Shown here: one piece after another, positions 7,966 to 15,594 of the stretch
Layout of the letters: each line of letters begins with the position of its first letter
Numbering within the stretch: position 1 is the stretch's first letter
Assembly (NCBI GenBank): GCA_019635575.1
Contig: JAHBZF010000019.1
Location: 1-40,749, forward strand
Reading direction: 5' to 3'
Length of the DNA stretch: 40,749 nt
Source of the DNA: Pseudolabrys sp.
GTDB taxonomy: Bacteria; Pseudomonadota; Alphaproteobacteria; Rhizobiales; Xanthobacteraceae
Notes under the pieces: model-generated
What the model saw: the letters and a program-made list of their open reading frames with translations, nothing else
Told to the model about the DNA's origin: nothing
Databases searched by the model: none
Program-made: the position numbers and the translations under genes

Positions 7966-8790
7966 TTACGCCGTCTTGTGCCGCGGGGCCGGCGTGCCGC
8001 GCGCGACACGCATCAGCAGCGCCATGGCGACGATCACAGCGACATAGACGATGAGCTGCATCTCGCTCGGTCGTTCGGTGTAGCCGATCAGCGTGTGCAG
8101 GAGCTTGCCGACGAGACTGCCTTCCGACAGCAGCCATGACGTATCCCAGACCGTGCGGTCGAGAATGGTCAGCGTGCCGGCGGCGTTGAGGAATTGCACC
8201 GACTGCGCCGCCATGCCGGCCGCTAGCAGCGTGATCATCCAGGTTGTTACCGTGAAGATGTGCCGCGACGGGATCGCCAGCAGGCCGAAATACGTGAGCG
8301 CCGTGAACGCCGCACCGGCAATCACGCCGAGCACGCCGCCAGTGAACAGCGCGATGCCGGAGGTGCCGGAAGCGAGGATGCCGTAGAGGAACAGCACGAC
8401 CTCGGAGCCTTCGCGCAGCACGGCGAGGCCGACGACGACCGCCAGCGCGGTCAGCGGCTTCTGGCCTTCGGCGATCGAGGTGCCGACGCTGCGCAGTTCC
8501 GCCGCCATCTCGCGGCCGTGCTTCGCCATCCAGGCGTTGTGCCACATCAGCATCACCACGGCGATGCCGAGCACGCAGGCATTGAACAGTTCCTGACCGG
8601 CGCCTTCGAACGCTTCGGAGATCGCGCCGGCAAACAGCGCGACGATAGCGGCGCCGATGACGCCGCCAGCGACACCGAGCGCGATCCAGCGGCCGCGGCC
8701 GTCGATGCCGCGCGTTGCCGCCATGACGATGCCGACGATCAGGCCGGCCTCGAGGACTTCGCGAAAGACGATGATCAGCGCGCCAAGCAT
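7966..8790 (-). CDS. FTR1 family iron permease
   Basis: Inner-membrane high-affinity iron permease of 274 residues with about seven hydrophobic segments. Both FTR1 iron-binding signatures are present: R-E-x-x-E at 10-14 (REVLEAGL) and again at 126-130 (REGSEVV). The family takes Fe(III) produced by an oxidase partner, as in EfeUOB and FtrABCD. It lies 12 bases downstream of the cupredoxin gene on the same strand, so the two are almost certainly one operon. No P19, EfeB peroxidase or ferredoxin-type partner is in the window. Confidence 0.93.
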   Translation of the reverse strand: MLGALIIVFREVLEAGLIVGIVMAATRGIDGRGRWIALGVAGGVIGAAIVALFAGAISEAFEGAGQELFNACVLGIAVVMLMWHNAWMAKHGREMAAELRSVGTSIAEGQKPLTALAVVVGLAVLREGSEVVLFLYGILASGTSGIALFTGGVLGVIAGAAFTALTYFGLLAIPSRHIFTVTTWMITLLAAGMAAQSVQFLNAAGTLTILDRTVWDTSWLLSEGSLVGKLLHTLIGYTERPSEMQLIVYVAVIVAMALLMRVARGTPAPRHKTA

Positions 8791-8802
8791 AGGAGTCGTC
8801 CG

Positions 8803-9147
8803 TTATTCCGCGATCATCACGCCTTTGGCGGTCGCCTGGTTGAACTCGCCGATGAATTCATAGCGGCCGGGTGCGATCGGCCCGAACCGGACCAGCGCCT
8901 TGCTGTTGCCGGGGATGACCTTCTCGATTTTCATCGGCAGGCTTTCAAACTCTTCCGGCGTCGGGTCTTCGTTGATGACGACGATACTGAGCCGCTTGTT
9001 GGCCGGGATACGAATTTCCGACGGCGTGAACTTGTGGTCCTTGATCGTCACCGTCAGGTCGTCGGCGGCAACGGCCGTCGCGACGACGGTCGGCGCGGTA
9101 AGCAGGATCGTGGCGGTGACGGCGAAGGCAGCGGCAAAGGGGCGCAT
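8803..9147 (-). CDS. Exported cupredoxin-domain protein, iron-transport partner
   Basis: 114-residue periplasmic protein. Residues 1-28 are a signal peptide (hydrophobic core, cleavage likely after AVA/A). The rest is a cupredoxin-like domain of the FtrB/EfeO type: TIKDHKFTPSEIRIPANKRLSIVVINEDPTPEEFES..., ending in GRYEFIGEFNQATAKG. It contains no cysteine, so it cannot make a classic type-1 blue copper site; acidic residues (EEFE, GEF) may bind metal instead. It probably delivers or oxidises iron for the FTR1 permease encoded directly downstream. Role from family context; metal unproven. Confidence 0.88.
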   Translation of the reverse strand: MRPFAAAFAVTATILLTAPTVVATAVAADDLTVTIKDHKFTPSEIRIPANKRLSIVVINEDPTPEEFESLPMKIEKVIPGNSKALVRFGPIAPGRYEFIGEFNQATAKGVMIAE

Positions 9148-9222
9148 TGCTTAATCCAAAAACAGGGATCGCACACGGGGCCACAAAAGCCACGAACCGT
9201 GCCCGATGCAAGGACGGTCTTC

Positions 9223-9236
9223 TTGAATCGTTCCAA
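9223..9236. promoter_or_regulatory. Candidate Irr-type (ICE-like) palindrome upstream of iron genes
   Basis: TTGAATCGTTCCAA is an imperfect 14-base palindrome (five of seven pairs), in the divergent region between the iron operon and the aldo/keto reductase. It loosely resembles the GAA-N3-TTC core of rhizobial iron control elements. Weak evidence, based on memory of the motif. Confidence 0.2.
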
Positions 9237-9374
9237 TCTATGGGGCATCAGCACGGTCCTTGCCGCGGGCGGCAGCCTCTTCGCCCCACATCATGGCTGG
9301 GTTGCGCGGCGGCGCGGGCGGCTGCCGGTCTGCTACGTTGGTCGAATGAGAGCGAAGCGGTGAAAGGATCGGAC

Positions 9375-10190
9375 ATGAACGTGGTCGAAGCGAATGGTGC
9401 GCGGATTCCGCTGGTGGGGCTGGGGACCTGGGATCTGCGCGGCAGCGATTGCGCGCGTCTGGTCGAGCACGCCATCGGGCTCGGCTACCGCCATGTCGAC
9501 ACCGCGCAGATGTACGACAACGAAAAGGAGGTGGGCGAGGGCGTCCGCGCCTCCGGCAAGCGCAACGAGGTGACGGTAGTTACCAAGGTGCATCCCGAGA
9601 ACATGAAGCCGGCCGATCTCGCACGCTCGGTGAAAGAAAGTCTTGCGCGGCTGAAGATCGATGTGATCGACATCCTGCTGCTGCACTGGCCGAACAAGGC
9701 CGTACCGCTGGCCGACACGATCGGCGCGCTGTGCCGGATGAAGCGCGAGGGCCATGCGCGGCATATTGGTGTTTCCAATTTCAACACCGCGCTGCTCGAT
9801 CAGGCGGCCAAGCTCGCGACGGAGCCGCTGGTGTGCAATCAGTTCGAGACGCATCCGTTCCTCGACACGGCGAAGACTATCGCCGCCACCCGCCGCCACG
9901 GCATGGCGGTGGTCGCCTATAGCCCGATCGCGCGCGGCGGCGCGTCGGATAACGCCGTATTGGCGCGGATCGGCGCGAAGCACGGCAAATCGGCGGCGCA
10001 GATATCGCTGCGCTGGCTGGTGCAGCAAGAGATCGTGGTGATCCCGCGCACGCACCGTCCCGAACGGCTCCAGGAGAATTTCGCGCTGTTTGATTTCGCG
10101 CTGTCGGACGACGAGATGCGCGAGATCGCGACGTTGACGAAAGCCAATGGCCGGATCGTCGATTGGCAGTATTCGCCCAAATGGGATTGA
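9375..10190 (+). CDS. Aldo/keto reductase
   Basis: NADPH-dependent carbonyl reductase of 271 residues, (beta/alpha)8 barrel, cytoplasmic. The full catalytic tetrad is visible: Asp42 and Tyr47 in [10 protein letters not shown], Lys71 in VVTKVH, His104 in LLLHWP. Other family blocks are [15 protein letters not shown] and the cofactor segment [24 protein letters not shown] 9375 has AAAGGA upstream; the open frame extends further 5' but without family similarity. It is close in type to DkgA/DkgB reductases. queC follows after two bases, so they are probably cotranscribed. Physiological substrate unknown. Confidence 0.93.
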   Translation: MNVVEANGARIPLVGLGTWDLRGSDCARLVEHAIGLGYRHVDTAQMYDNEKEVGEGVRASGKRNEVTVVTKVHPENMKPADLARSVKESLARLKIDVIDILLLHWPNKAVPLADTIGALCRMKREGHARHIGVSNFNTALLDQAAKLATEPLVCNQFETHPFLDTAKTIAATRRHGMAVVAYSPIARGGASDNAVLARIGAKHGKSAAQISLRWLVQQEIVVIPRTHRPERLQENFALFDFALSDDEMREIATLTKANGRIVDWQYSPKWD

Positions 10191-10192
10191 GC

Positions 10193-10927
10193 ATGCCAAC
10201 TCCTGAGCAGAAGTCCGGTGGCGCGCTGGTGCTGTTCTCCGGCGGACAGGATTCGACGGTCTGTCTTGCCTGGGCGCTGGAGCGGTTCGAGCGCGTCGAG
10301 ACCGTCGGCTTTGATTACGGGCAGCGACATGCGGTCGAACTCACCGTGCGGACGACAGTGCGCGACAAGCTCGCCGCGCTGAAACTGGACTATGCGGCGC
10401 GGCTCGGCGAGGACCATCCGGTCAAGGTCGACGCGCTCGCCGCCATCTCGGAGACGGCGCTGACCCGCGACATGGCCATCGAAATGGCCGACAACGGCCT
10501 GCCGACCACCTTCGTCCCCGGCCGCAACCTGCTGTTCCTGGTACTGGCCGGTGCCATCGCCTATCGCCGCAAACTGACCCATCTGGTGGGCGGCATGTGC
10601 GAGACCGATTATTCCGGCTATCCGGATTGCCGGAATGCGACCATGAAGGCGATGCAATCGGCGCTGGCGCTCGGCCTTGACCGGCCCATGACCGTCGAAA
10701 CGCCGCTGATGTTCATCGACAAGGCGGGAACCTTCGCGATGGCGGAGGACATCGGCGGCGAGGCCCTGCTGCGGCTGACCGTCGAGGACACCCATAGCTG
10801 CTATCTTGGCGACCGCAGCCACCGGCATGACTGGGGCTATGGTTGCGGCTCTTGCCCCGCCTGCGAGTTGCGGGCAAACGGATACCGACAATTCCTGCGG
10901 CAGCGCAAAAGAGCAGAGCGAACATGA
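10193..10927 (+). CDS. queC: 7-cyano-7-deazaguanine synthase
   Basis: ATP-dependent enzyme turning 7-carboxy-7-deazaguanine and ammonia into preQ0, for queuosine in tRNA; 244 residues. The PP-loop SGGQDST is at 16-22, with FDYGQRH, TFVPGRN and [13 protein letters not shown] further on. The zinc site has Cys203, Cys218, Cys221 and Cys224 (CGSCPAC). ATG 10193 begins two bases after the aldo/keto reductase stop; an ATG at 10181 overlapping that gene is possible. The stop overlaps the ATG of the next membrane gene as ATGA. No queD, queE or queF is in the window. Confidence 0.95.
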   Translation: MPTPEQKSGGALVLFSGGQDSTVCLAWALERFERVETVGFDYGQRHAVELTVRTTVRDKLAALKLDYAARLGEDHPVKVDALAAISETALTRDMAIEMADNGLPTTFVPGRNLLFLVLAGAIAYRRKLTHLVGGMCETDYSGYPDCRNATMKAMQSALALGLDRPMTVETPLMFIDKAGTFAMAEDIGGEALLRLTVEDTHSCYLGDRSHRHDWGYGCGSCPACELRANGYRQFLRQRKRAERT

Positions 10928-11481
10928 CGTCGCGCCAAAGCATTGAAGGCTATGTCTTTCTGGTCGCCTTCATCCTGACCATTCCATTGGCCAACTGGAT
11001 GATCGGCCATGTCGGGACGGTTTGTGATGCCGACGGCACCTGTCTGGTCCCGGTGGCGCCGGGATTGAAGGCCCCGTCCGGCGTGCTGATGATCGGCATC
11101 GCCTTGGTGCTGCGCGATCTGGTGCAGCGCCGCCTCGGGATCGAGTTCGGCATCGCCGCCATCATCGCCGGTGCAGCCATTTCAGTGGTGGTGGCGCCGC
11201 CCGCGCTGGTGTTCGCGTCAGCGGTCGCGTTTCTGCTGTCGGAAACCGCAGACCTCGCGATCTATACGCCGCTGGCGCGCCGCCGGCTGGTGCTGGCCGT
11301 GGTGCTGTCGAGCATGGCCGGGCTGGTGATCGATTCCATCGTCTTCCTGTGGCTCGCCTTCGGCTCGCTCCAGTTCCTGGAAGGGCAGATCGTCGGCAAG
11401 ATGTGGATGGTGCTGCTGTCGATCCCGCTGGTCGCCTGGTTGCGCCGTCGCGATCAGCGGCTTGGTCTGACGCCGGCCTAA
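10924..11481 (+). CDS. VUT/YhhQ family transporter, probable queuosine-precursor importer
   Basis: Integral membrane protein of 185 residues with about five or six hydrophobic segments. Markers of the VUT (Vut_1, YhhQ) family are the early PLANW, the [20 protein letters not shown] segment and the late [17 protein letters not shown]. YhhQ imports preQ0/preQ1-type queuosine precursors in E. coli. The 4-base ATGA overlap with queC strongly supports that role here by context. The cell may therefore both make and salvage the base. ATG 10924 is fixed by the overlap. Confidence 0.88.
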   Translation: MTSRQSIEGYVFLVAFILTIPLANWMIGHVGTVCDADGTCLVPVAPGLKAPSGVLMIGIALVLRDLVQRRLGIEFGIAAIIAGAAISVVVAPPALVFASAVAFLLSETADLAIYTPLARRRLVLAVVLSSMAGLVIDSIVFLWLAFGSLQFLEGQIVGKMWMVLLSIPLVAWLRRRDQRLGLTPA

Positions 11482-11493
11482 CAGGACTACTCC

Positions 11494-12189
11494 ATGCAGG
11501 ACGCGCTCAAGAAGCTCGAAAAAATCACCACCGGCACCATCACCACGATGCTGCTGAAGAAGGGTATCCGTCACTCCTGGATTGCCGGCGCGATGCCGTT
11601 CGGTTTCTCCGGCAAGCGGCTGGTCGGCCCGGCGTTCACGCTGCGCTTCATTCCGGTGCGCGAAGACCTCGCGACCCCGGCGAGCTGGTCGAACCCGATC
11701 TCGACCCGCGCGGCGATCGAGGACATGCCACCCGGCTGTTTCGTCGTCGCCGACGCCATGGGCGTCACAGGCGCCGGCATCTTCGGCGACATCCTGTGCA
11801 TGCGCATGGTCAAGCGCGGCGTCACGGGTCTCGTCACCGACGGCGTGATGCGTGACAAGCAGGGCATCCTTGCCACCGGCATGCCGATCTGGTGCGCCGG
11901 CGTCGCCGCGCCCGCGTCGGTCAACCAGCTCACTTTCGTCGGCTGGAATGAGCCGGTGGCCTGCGGTGGCTGCGCGATCTTCCCCGGCGATGTGATCGTT
12001 GCCGATGACGACGGCGTCGTGGTGATCCCGAAGGATCTCGTCGAATTCTGCGCGGCTGAGGGCGAGGAGCACGAACTGCTCGAAACCTGGCTGGTGCAGG
12101 AGGTGGAGAAGGGCGAGAAGCTCCCCGGCCTCTATCCGCCCAACGAAGAGAACAAGCAGCGTTACGAAGCCTGGAAGAAACAACGCTGA
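11494..12189 (+). CDS. RraA family protein (HMG/CHA aldolase-like)
   Basis: 231-residue protein of the RraA/class II pyruvate-aldolase fold. The active-site block VTDGVMRD (Arg120, Asp121) is present, with GDILCMRMVKRG before it and GDVIVADDDGVVVIP after it. Members with these residues may be 4-hydroxy-4-methyl-2-oxoglutarate aldolases, oxaloacetate decarboxylases or RNase E regulators; sequence alone does not separate them. The Arg-Asp pair favours an enzyme. ATG 11494 follows AGGA by seven bases. It starts 12 bases after the transporter gene, so it may be part of the queC transcript without sharing its pathway. Confidence 0.85.
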   Translation: MQDALKKLEKITTGTITTMLLKKGIRHSWIAGAMPFGFSGKRLVGPAFTLRFIPVREDLATPASWSNPISTRAAIEDMPPGCFVVADAMGVTGAGIFGDILCMRMVKRGVTGLVTDGVMRDKQGILATGMPIWCAGVAAPASVNQLTFVGWNEPVACGGCAIFPGDVIVADDDGVVVIPKDLVEFCAAEGEEHELLETWLVQEVEKGEKLPGLYPPNEENKQRYEAWKKQR

Positions 12190-12209
12190 GAGCGGGGACG
12201 GGACACGCG

Positions 12210-12998
12210 ATGTTCTTCGTCCTCTCCAAGACCGCGGCGTTTCTGGCTCTGCCGTCGAACCTCGTGCTGATCGCCGGCGTCGCCGGCTTGCTCCTGCTGC
12301 TGACGCGCTATCGCAGGCTCGGGCGGCGGTTGGTGGCAGTCTGCGTTGTGCTCCTGCTGCTGTTCGGCGTCACGCCGCTCGGCATTCTCATGACCACGAG
12401 CCTCGAGCAGCGTTTCCCCGCCTATGACATGACCGGTCCCGCGCCGGACGGGATCATCGTGCTCGGCGGCGGCATCGATCCCGATGCCACCGCGGCGCTC
12501 GGCGAACCGGTGATCGGCGCCGCGTTTCAGCGGCTGATCACGGCGCGGCGGCTGGCCGAGGTCTATCCGACGGCGCGCGTCGTCTATAGCGGCGGCAATG
12601 GCAATCTCGTGCCGGGGGCGGGCCGCGAGGCCGATGTCGCCCGCGCGATGCTGATCCAGCTCGGCGTTCCGGCGGAGCGCATCACGCTCGAACGCGAGTC
12701 CCGCAACACCGCGGAGAACGCTGCCTTCACGCAGGCGCTGATCCATGCCGCGCCCGGCCAGCGTTGGCTGCTGGTGACGTCGCCCGCGCATATGCCGCGA
12801 GCGATGGGGTGCTTCCGGCAGGCGGGCATCCCGGTGGTCGCGGTGCCGGCGGGACCGCGCGAACCGTGGCTGTCGCGCTGGCCGTTGCGGTCGCTCGGCG
12901 CCGAACTCGCGCGGCTCGATGATGCCGCGCATGAATGGCTCGGCCTGATTGCCTATCGGCTGACCGGCCGGACCGGCGCGCTGTTTCCAGGGCCATAG
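12210..12998 (+). CDS. YdcF/SanA/ElyC family membrane protein (DUF218)
   Basis: 262 residues. Two hydrophobic segments at about 8-32 and 40-60 anchor it. The DUF218 domain follows, with the family features IIVLGGGID, VYSGGNG, ERESRNTAENA and LLVTSPAHMPRAM. Relatives (ElyC, SanA, YdcF) are inner-membrane proteins; ElyC affects envelope polysaccharide assembly. The domain probably faces the periplasm. It lies 20 bases after the RraA-type gene on the same strand. Biochemical activity not known. Confidence 0.88.
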   Translation: MFFVLSKTAAFLALPSNLVLIAGVAGLLLLLTRYRRLGRRLVAVCVVLLLLFGVTPLGILMTTSLEQRFPAYDMTGPAPDGIIVLGGGIDPDATAALGEPVIGAAFQRLITARRLAEVYPTARVVYSGGNGNLVPGAGREADVARAMLIQLGVPAERITLERESRNTAENAAFTQALIHAAPGQRWLLVTSPAHMPRAMGCFRQAGIPVVAVPAGPREPWLSRWPLRSLGAELARLDDAAHEWLGLIAYRLTGRTGALFPGP

Positions 12999-13004
12999 GC
13001 TCCG

Positions 13005-13065
13005 GGAGCGTTTTCAGGCGAAGCGGAAACCGGTTCGCGTGAAGAAGAGCGGCCAACCAAAACAC
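13005..13065. repeat. Interspersed hairpin repeat, copy 1
   Basis: Copy of a short family starting GAGCGTTTTC and containing GCGAAGYGG..ACCGGTTCGCGT. The inner arms GCGAA/TTCGC are kept; the outer arm is degraded here. It lies just after the YdcF gene stop. The same element recurs at 17201 and 33232, each time after a stop codon. I recognise it as a common Bradyrhizobiaceae intergenic repeat. Confidence 0.75.
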
Positions 13066-13191
13066 CCTTAACCCGTTATTGGAACTTTCCGGCCACGATC
13101 TAAAATGGCTCGAACGATTCGTGTTGCGGGTCGCGTTCGCGTCCTCCGGCACCGTTGCCATCAACGCCCATCACCGTTTGGGGAATCGATC

Positions 13192-13380
13192 ATGTCCATC
13201 GACCATTCCGTCGACAGCGCCGCGCGGCGCTCCGCCTTGCTGGCCCGCTATTCGACCGAGGCGCGCGACCGGCGCGATCCGTTCAGCACGCCGCGCGGCG
13301 AGACCGTTCTGACCATCGTTGCCACCGTGGCCGGTGTGGCGATCGTTGCTGGCATCGCTGTGTTGATGGGGATGGCGTAA
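13192..13380 (+). CDS. Small membrane protein, hypothetical
   Basis: 62 residues. The N-terminal 40 are polar and charged (SIDHSVDSAARRSALLARYSTEARDRRDPF), and residues about 40-60 are one hydrophobic helix (VLTIVATVAGVAIVAGIAVLMG). It is probably a tail-anchored or single-pass protein. ATG 13192 has GGGGAA six bases upstream. No family recognised. It runs convergent to the DUF599 gene, 24 bases away. Confidence 0.6.
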   Translation: MSIDHSVDSAARRSALLARYSTEARDRRDPFSTPRGETVLTIVATVAGVAIVAGIAVLMGMA

Positions 13381-13404
13381 CGCGCGCGCCGGGGCAGCCG
13401 GGAT

Positions 13405-14121
13405 CTAGACCGGTGGCAGCGACGGTTTGTCGATATCGGGCGTTGTGTCGAACGCGCGCCGCGATTCCGAATAGAACTGGCGTCGATAAATGACCCAGAC
13501 GATGGCGGTCGTGGAGAGCGCCAGCGGGATCGGCCCCAGGAACCAGCCGAGATAGCCGAGCGCGAAGAAGAAGGCGCGCTGCCCGCGGTTGAAGTGGCGG
13601 CCGGCATCGGCGCAGATATGCGCCGTGCGGTGCGCCAGCGCGCGGGCGTGCGGTGTGTCCTTTTCCTCGACCGGCGGCGCCGCGCCGATCAGGATCGCGA
13701 CATAGTTATAGAGCCGGTACGACCAGGCGAACTTGAAGAACGCGTAGACGAAGATGATGGCCAGCCCCATCATCTTTCCTTCCCACAGCACGCGGGTCGG
13801 CGGGCTGGAGAACGGCAGCACCGACACCACGGTCAGGATCTCGTCGGCCGAGCGCAGCAATGTCAGCGTGCCGCCGACCGCGATCAGCGACGTCGAGGCG
13901 AAGAATGCCGCCCCGTTCTGCAGCGAAGCCGTGACCTGTCCATCGACCATCCGCATCGGACGGCCGAGCATTTCCAGCATCCACCGGTCGCGATAGCCGT
14001 GCATCAGCGAATTGAGACTCTCGCCGCCACGCGCGCTGCGCTCGACGACGATCGAGTAGGCGAACCAGGCGGCGAGGAAATAGGCCAGCGCCAGGAGATC
14101 GGGAGGCGAGAGATCGAGCAT
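13405..14121 (-). CDS. DUF599 family membrane protein
   Basis: About 238 residues with four hydrophobic segments: near the N-terminus (LLALAYFLAAWFAYSIVVE), GAAFFASTSLIAVGGTLTLL, MMGLAIIFVYAFFKFAWSYRLYNYVAILIGA, and FFFALGYLGWFLGPIPLALSTTAIVWVIY. The RWMLEMLGRPMRMVDGQ loop and NRGQRAFFFALGYLGWF are typical of DUF599. Function unknown. ATG 14121 (MLDLSPPDLL) is preferred on family grounds; ATG 14145 is an alternative eight residues longer. It is divergent from the rhodanese gene. Confidence 0.82.
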   Translation of the reverse strand: MLDLSPPDLLALAYFLAAWFAYSIVVERSARGGESLNSLMHGYRDRWMLEMLGRPMRMVDGQVTASLQNGAAFFASTSLIAVGGTLTLLRSADEILTVVSVLPFSSPPTRVLWEGKMMGLAIIFVYAFFKFAWSYRLYNYVAILIGAAPPVEEKDTPHARALAHRTAHICADAGRHFNRGQRAFFFALGYLGWFLGPIPLALSTTAIVWVIYRRQFYSESRRAFDTTPDIDKPSLPPV

Positions 14122-14274
14122 GGCGGAATCCGGTGCGGATCGCATGGTGCCACTAGCACGCTGCTATCGGCAATGCCGGAGTTCGAACGGACTTCAGGCA
14201 CGTCTTTCGTGGGCTTGAGGGGTGCCCAAGCCTCTGCCACTCTGCCGCGAAACGCAGATACGAAGGTCCAGAAC

Positions 14275-14682
14275 ATGCCCCAGACCATCACGACCGGATA
14301 CAAGGCGCTGGTCGACGCCGCCGAACGCGAGATCGAAACCATCGCGGTGGAGGATGCGATCAAGCTGCATGGCCGCGACGACGTGGTGCTGATCGATATT
14401 CGCGATCCGCGCGAGCTCGACCGGGACGGGCGGGTGCCGGGCGCGCATCATTGCCCGCGCGGCATGCTGGAATTCTGGATCGATCCGGCGAGCCCATATC
14501 ACAAGCCGTTGTTCGCACAGGACAAGAAGTATGTGTTCTTCTGCGCCGGCGGCCTGCGCTCGGCGCTGGCGACACAGACCGCGCACCGCATGGGGCTCGC
14601 GCCGGTCGCGCATATCAAGGGCGGCTTCGGCGCATGGAAGAAAGCCGGTGGACCGGTGGAAGCCGTGCCGGCCAAAGGCTGA
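14275..14682 (+). CDS. Rhodanese-domain protein
   Basis: Single-domain sulfurtransferase-type protein of 135 residues, without signal peptide, so cytoplasmic. The catalytic loop is CAGGLRS with Cys90, and the CDC25-like blocks VVLIDIRDPRELDRDGRVPGAHHCPRG and HIKGGFGAWKKAGGP are present. Single-domain members carry persulfide sulfur to acceptors. The acceptor here is unknown. ATG 14275 has AAGG eight bases upstream. It is followed by a repeat element with a 37-base palindrome. Confidence 0.9.
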   Translation: MPQTITTGYKALVDAAEREIETIAVEDAIKLHGRDDVVLIDIRDPRELDRDGRVPGAHHCPRGMLEFWIDPASPYHKPLFAQDKKYVFFCAGGLRSALATQTAHRMGLAPVAHIKGGFGAWKKAGGPVEAVPAKG

Positions 14683-14696
14683 GCGCTGGCGGTTTT

Positions 14697-14815
14697 CCGT
14701 CATGGCCGGGCATAGCCGTTCGAAGAACGGCGTTCTTCGAACGGCTATCGTCCCGATAAGGTAAGCAGCGTGCCCGCCCAAGCGGGATGCCGGGGTCAAG
14801 CCAGGGCATGACCGA
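14697..14815. repeat. Interspersed repeat with perfect 37-base palindrome
   Basis: Intergenic element between the rhodanese and GST genes. It opens with CGTCATGGCCGGGCAT and ends GATGCCGGGGTCAAG..GGCATGAC, both recognisable pieces of a repeat common in Bradyrhizobiaceae. In its centre, 14712-14729 and 14731-14748 are perfect 18-base inverted arms around one G. Each arm also holds the smaller palindrome GCCGTTC-GAA-GAACGGC. It could act as a strong transcript 3' end or as a REP-like structure. Confidence 0.75.
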
Positions 14816-14843
14816 TATCGAAAGTCATGACACAAGCGCAGAC

Positions 14844-15515
14844 ATGAAACTCATCATCGGTAACAAGAACTATTCGTCATGGTCGCTGCGGCCGTGGATC
14901 GCCATGACCATGGCCGGCATCCCGTTCGAGGAAACCGTCATCCCGCTCTATGTGCCGGGCAGCGCTGAAGCGATCTTGCAGCATTCGCCGGCCGGCAAGG
15001 TGCCGGTGCTGATCGATGGCGATACCCATGTCTGGGAGTCGCTGGCGATCCTCGATTATCTGGCCGAGCTGCATCCCGACGCGGGCCTGTGGCCGGACGA
15101 TCGCGCCGCGCGCGCCTTGGCCCGCTCGGTGGCGAACGAGATGCACGCTGGGTTCCTGCCGTTGCGCCGCGCCTGTCCGATGAATTTCTGGTTGATCCCG
15201 AAGCCGCGGCCGATCCCGGACGACGCCGTGGCCAATGTCCGCCGGATCGATGCGATCTGGGCGGAGTGCGTGCGCCGCTCCGGCGGTCCGTTCCTGTTCG
15301 GCGGGCGCTTCGGCGCGGCCGACGCCATGTATGCGCCGGTGGTGGCGCGGTTCTTCAACTACGGCGTTGCGGTGTCGCCCACAGCTCACGCCTATATGCA
15401 GGCGGTGATGGCGACGCCGGCCTGGGCGTCGTGGCGCGCGGCGGCACTCAAGGAAACCTGGGTAATGCCCAACAACGAGCCGGACTGGCCGGTGATGGAG
15501 CGGATGTCGGCGTGA
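14844..15515 (+). CDS. Glutathione S-transferase family protein
   Basis: 223-residue GST. The N-terminal thioredoxin-like domain (1-80) has NKNYSSWSLRPW with the Ser-containing active site, the cis-Pro block GKVPVLIDGD and the glutathione-binding ESLAILDYLAE. The all-helical C-terminal domain contains GPFLFGGRFGAADAMYAPVVARF. It resembles YfcF-type GSTs. Substrate unknown. ATG 14844 is chosen because the N-terminal strand MKLIIGNKNYSS starts there; the upstream open frame is repeat sequence. Confidence 0.92.
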   Translation: MKLIIGNKNYSSWSLRPWIAMTMAGIPFEETVIPLYVPGSAEAILQHSPAGKVPVLIDGDTHVWESLAILDYLAELHPDAGLWPDDRAARALARSVANEMHAGFLPLRRACPMNFWLIPKPRPIPDDAVANVRRIDAIWAECVRRSGGPFLFGGRFGAADAMYAPVVARFFNYGVAVSPTAHAYMQAVMATPAWASWRAAALKETWVMPNNEPDWPVMERMSA

Positions 15516-15594
15516 TGCGGTTTTCAGCCTCCGTTCGGGAATGAACGGGGGAAGTGTGCTTTAATTTGACGATGCGCCAACCGGGAGCGACCCC

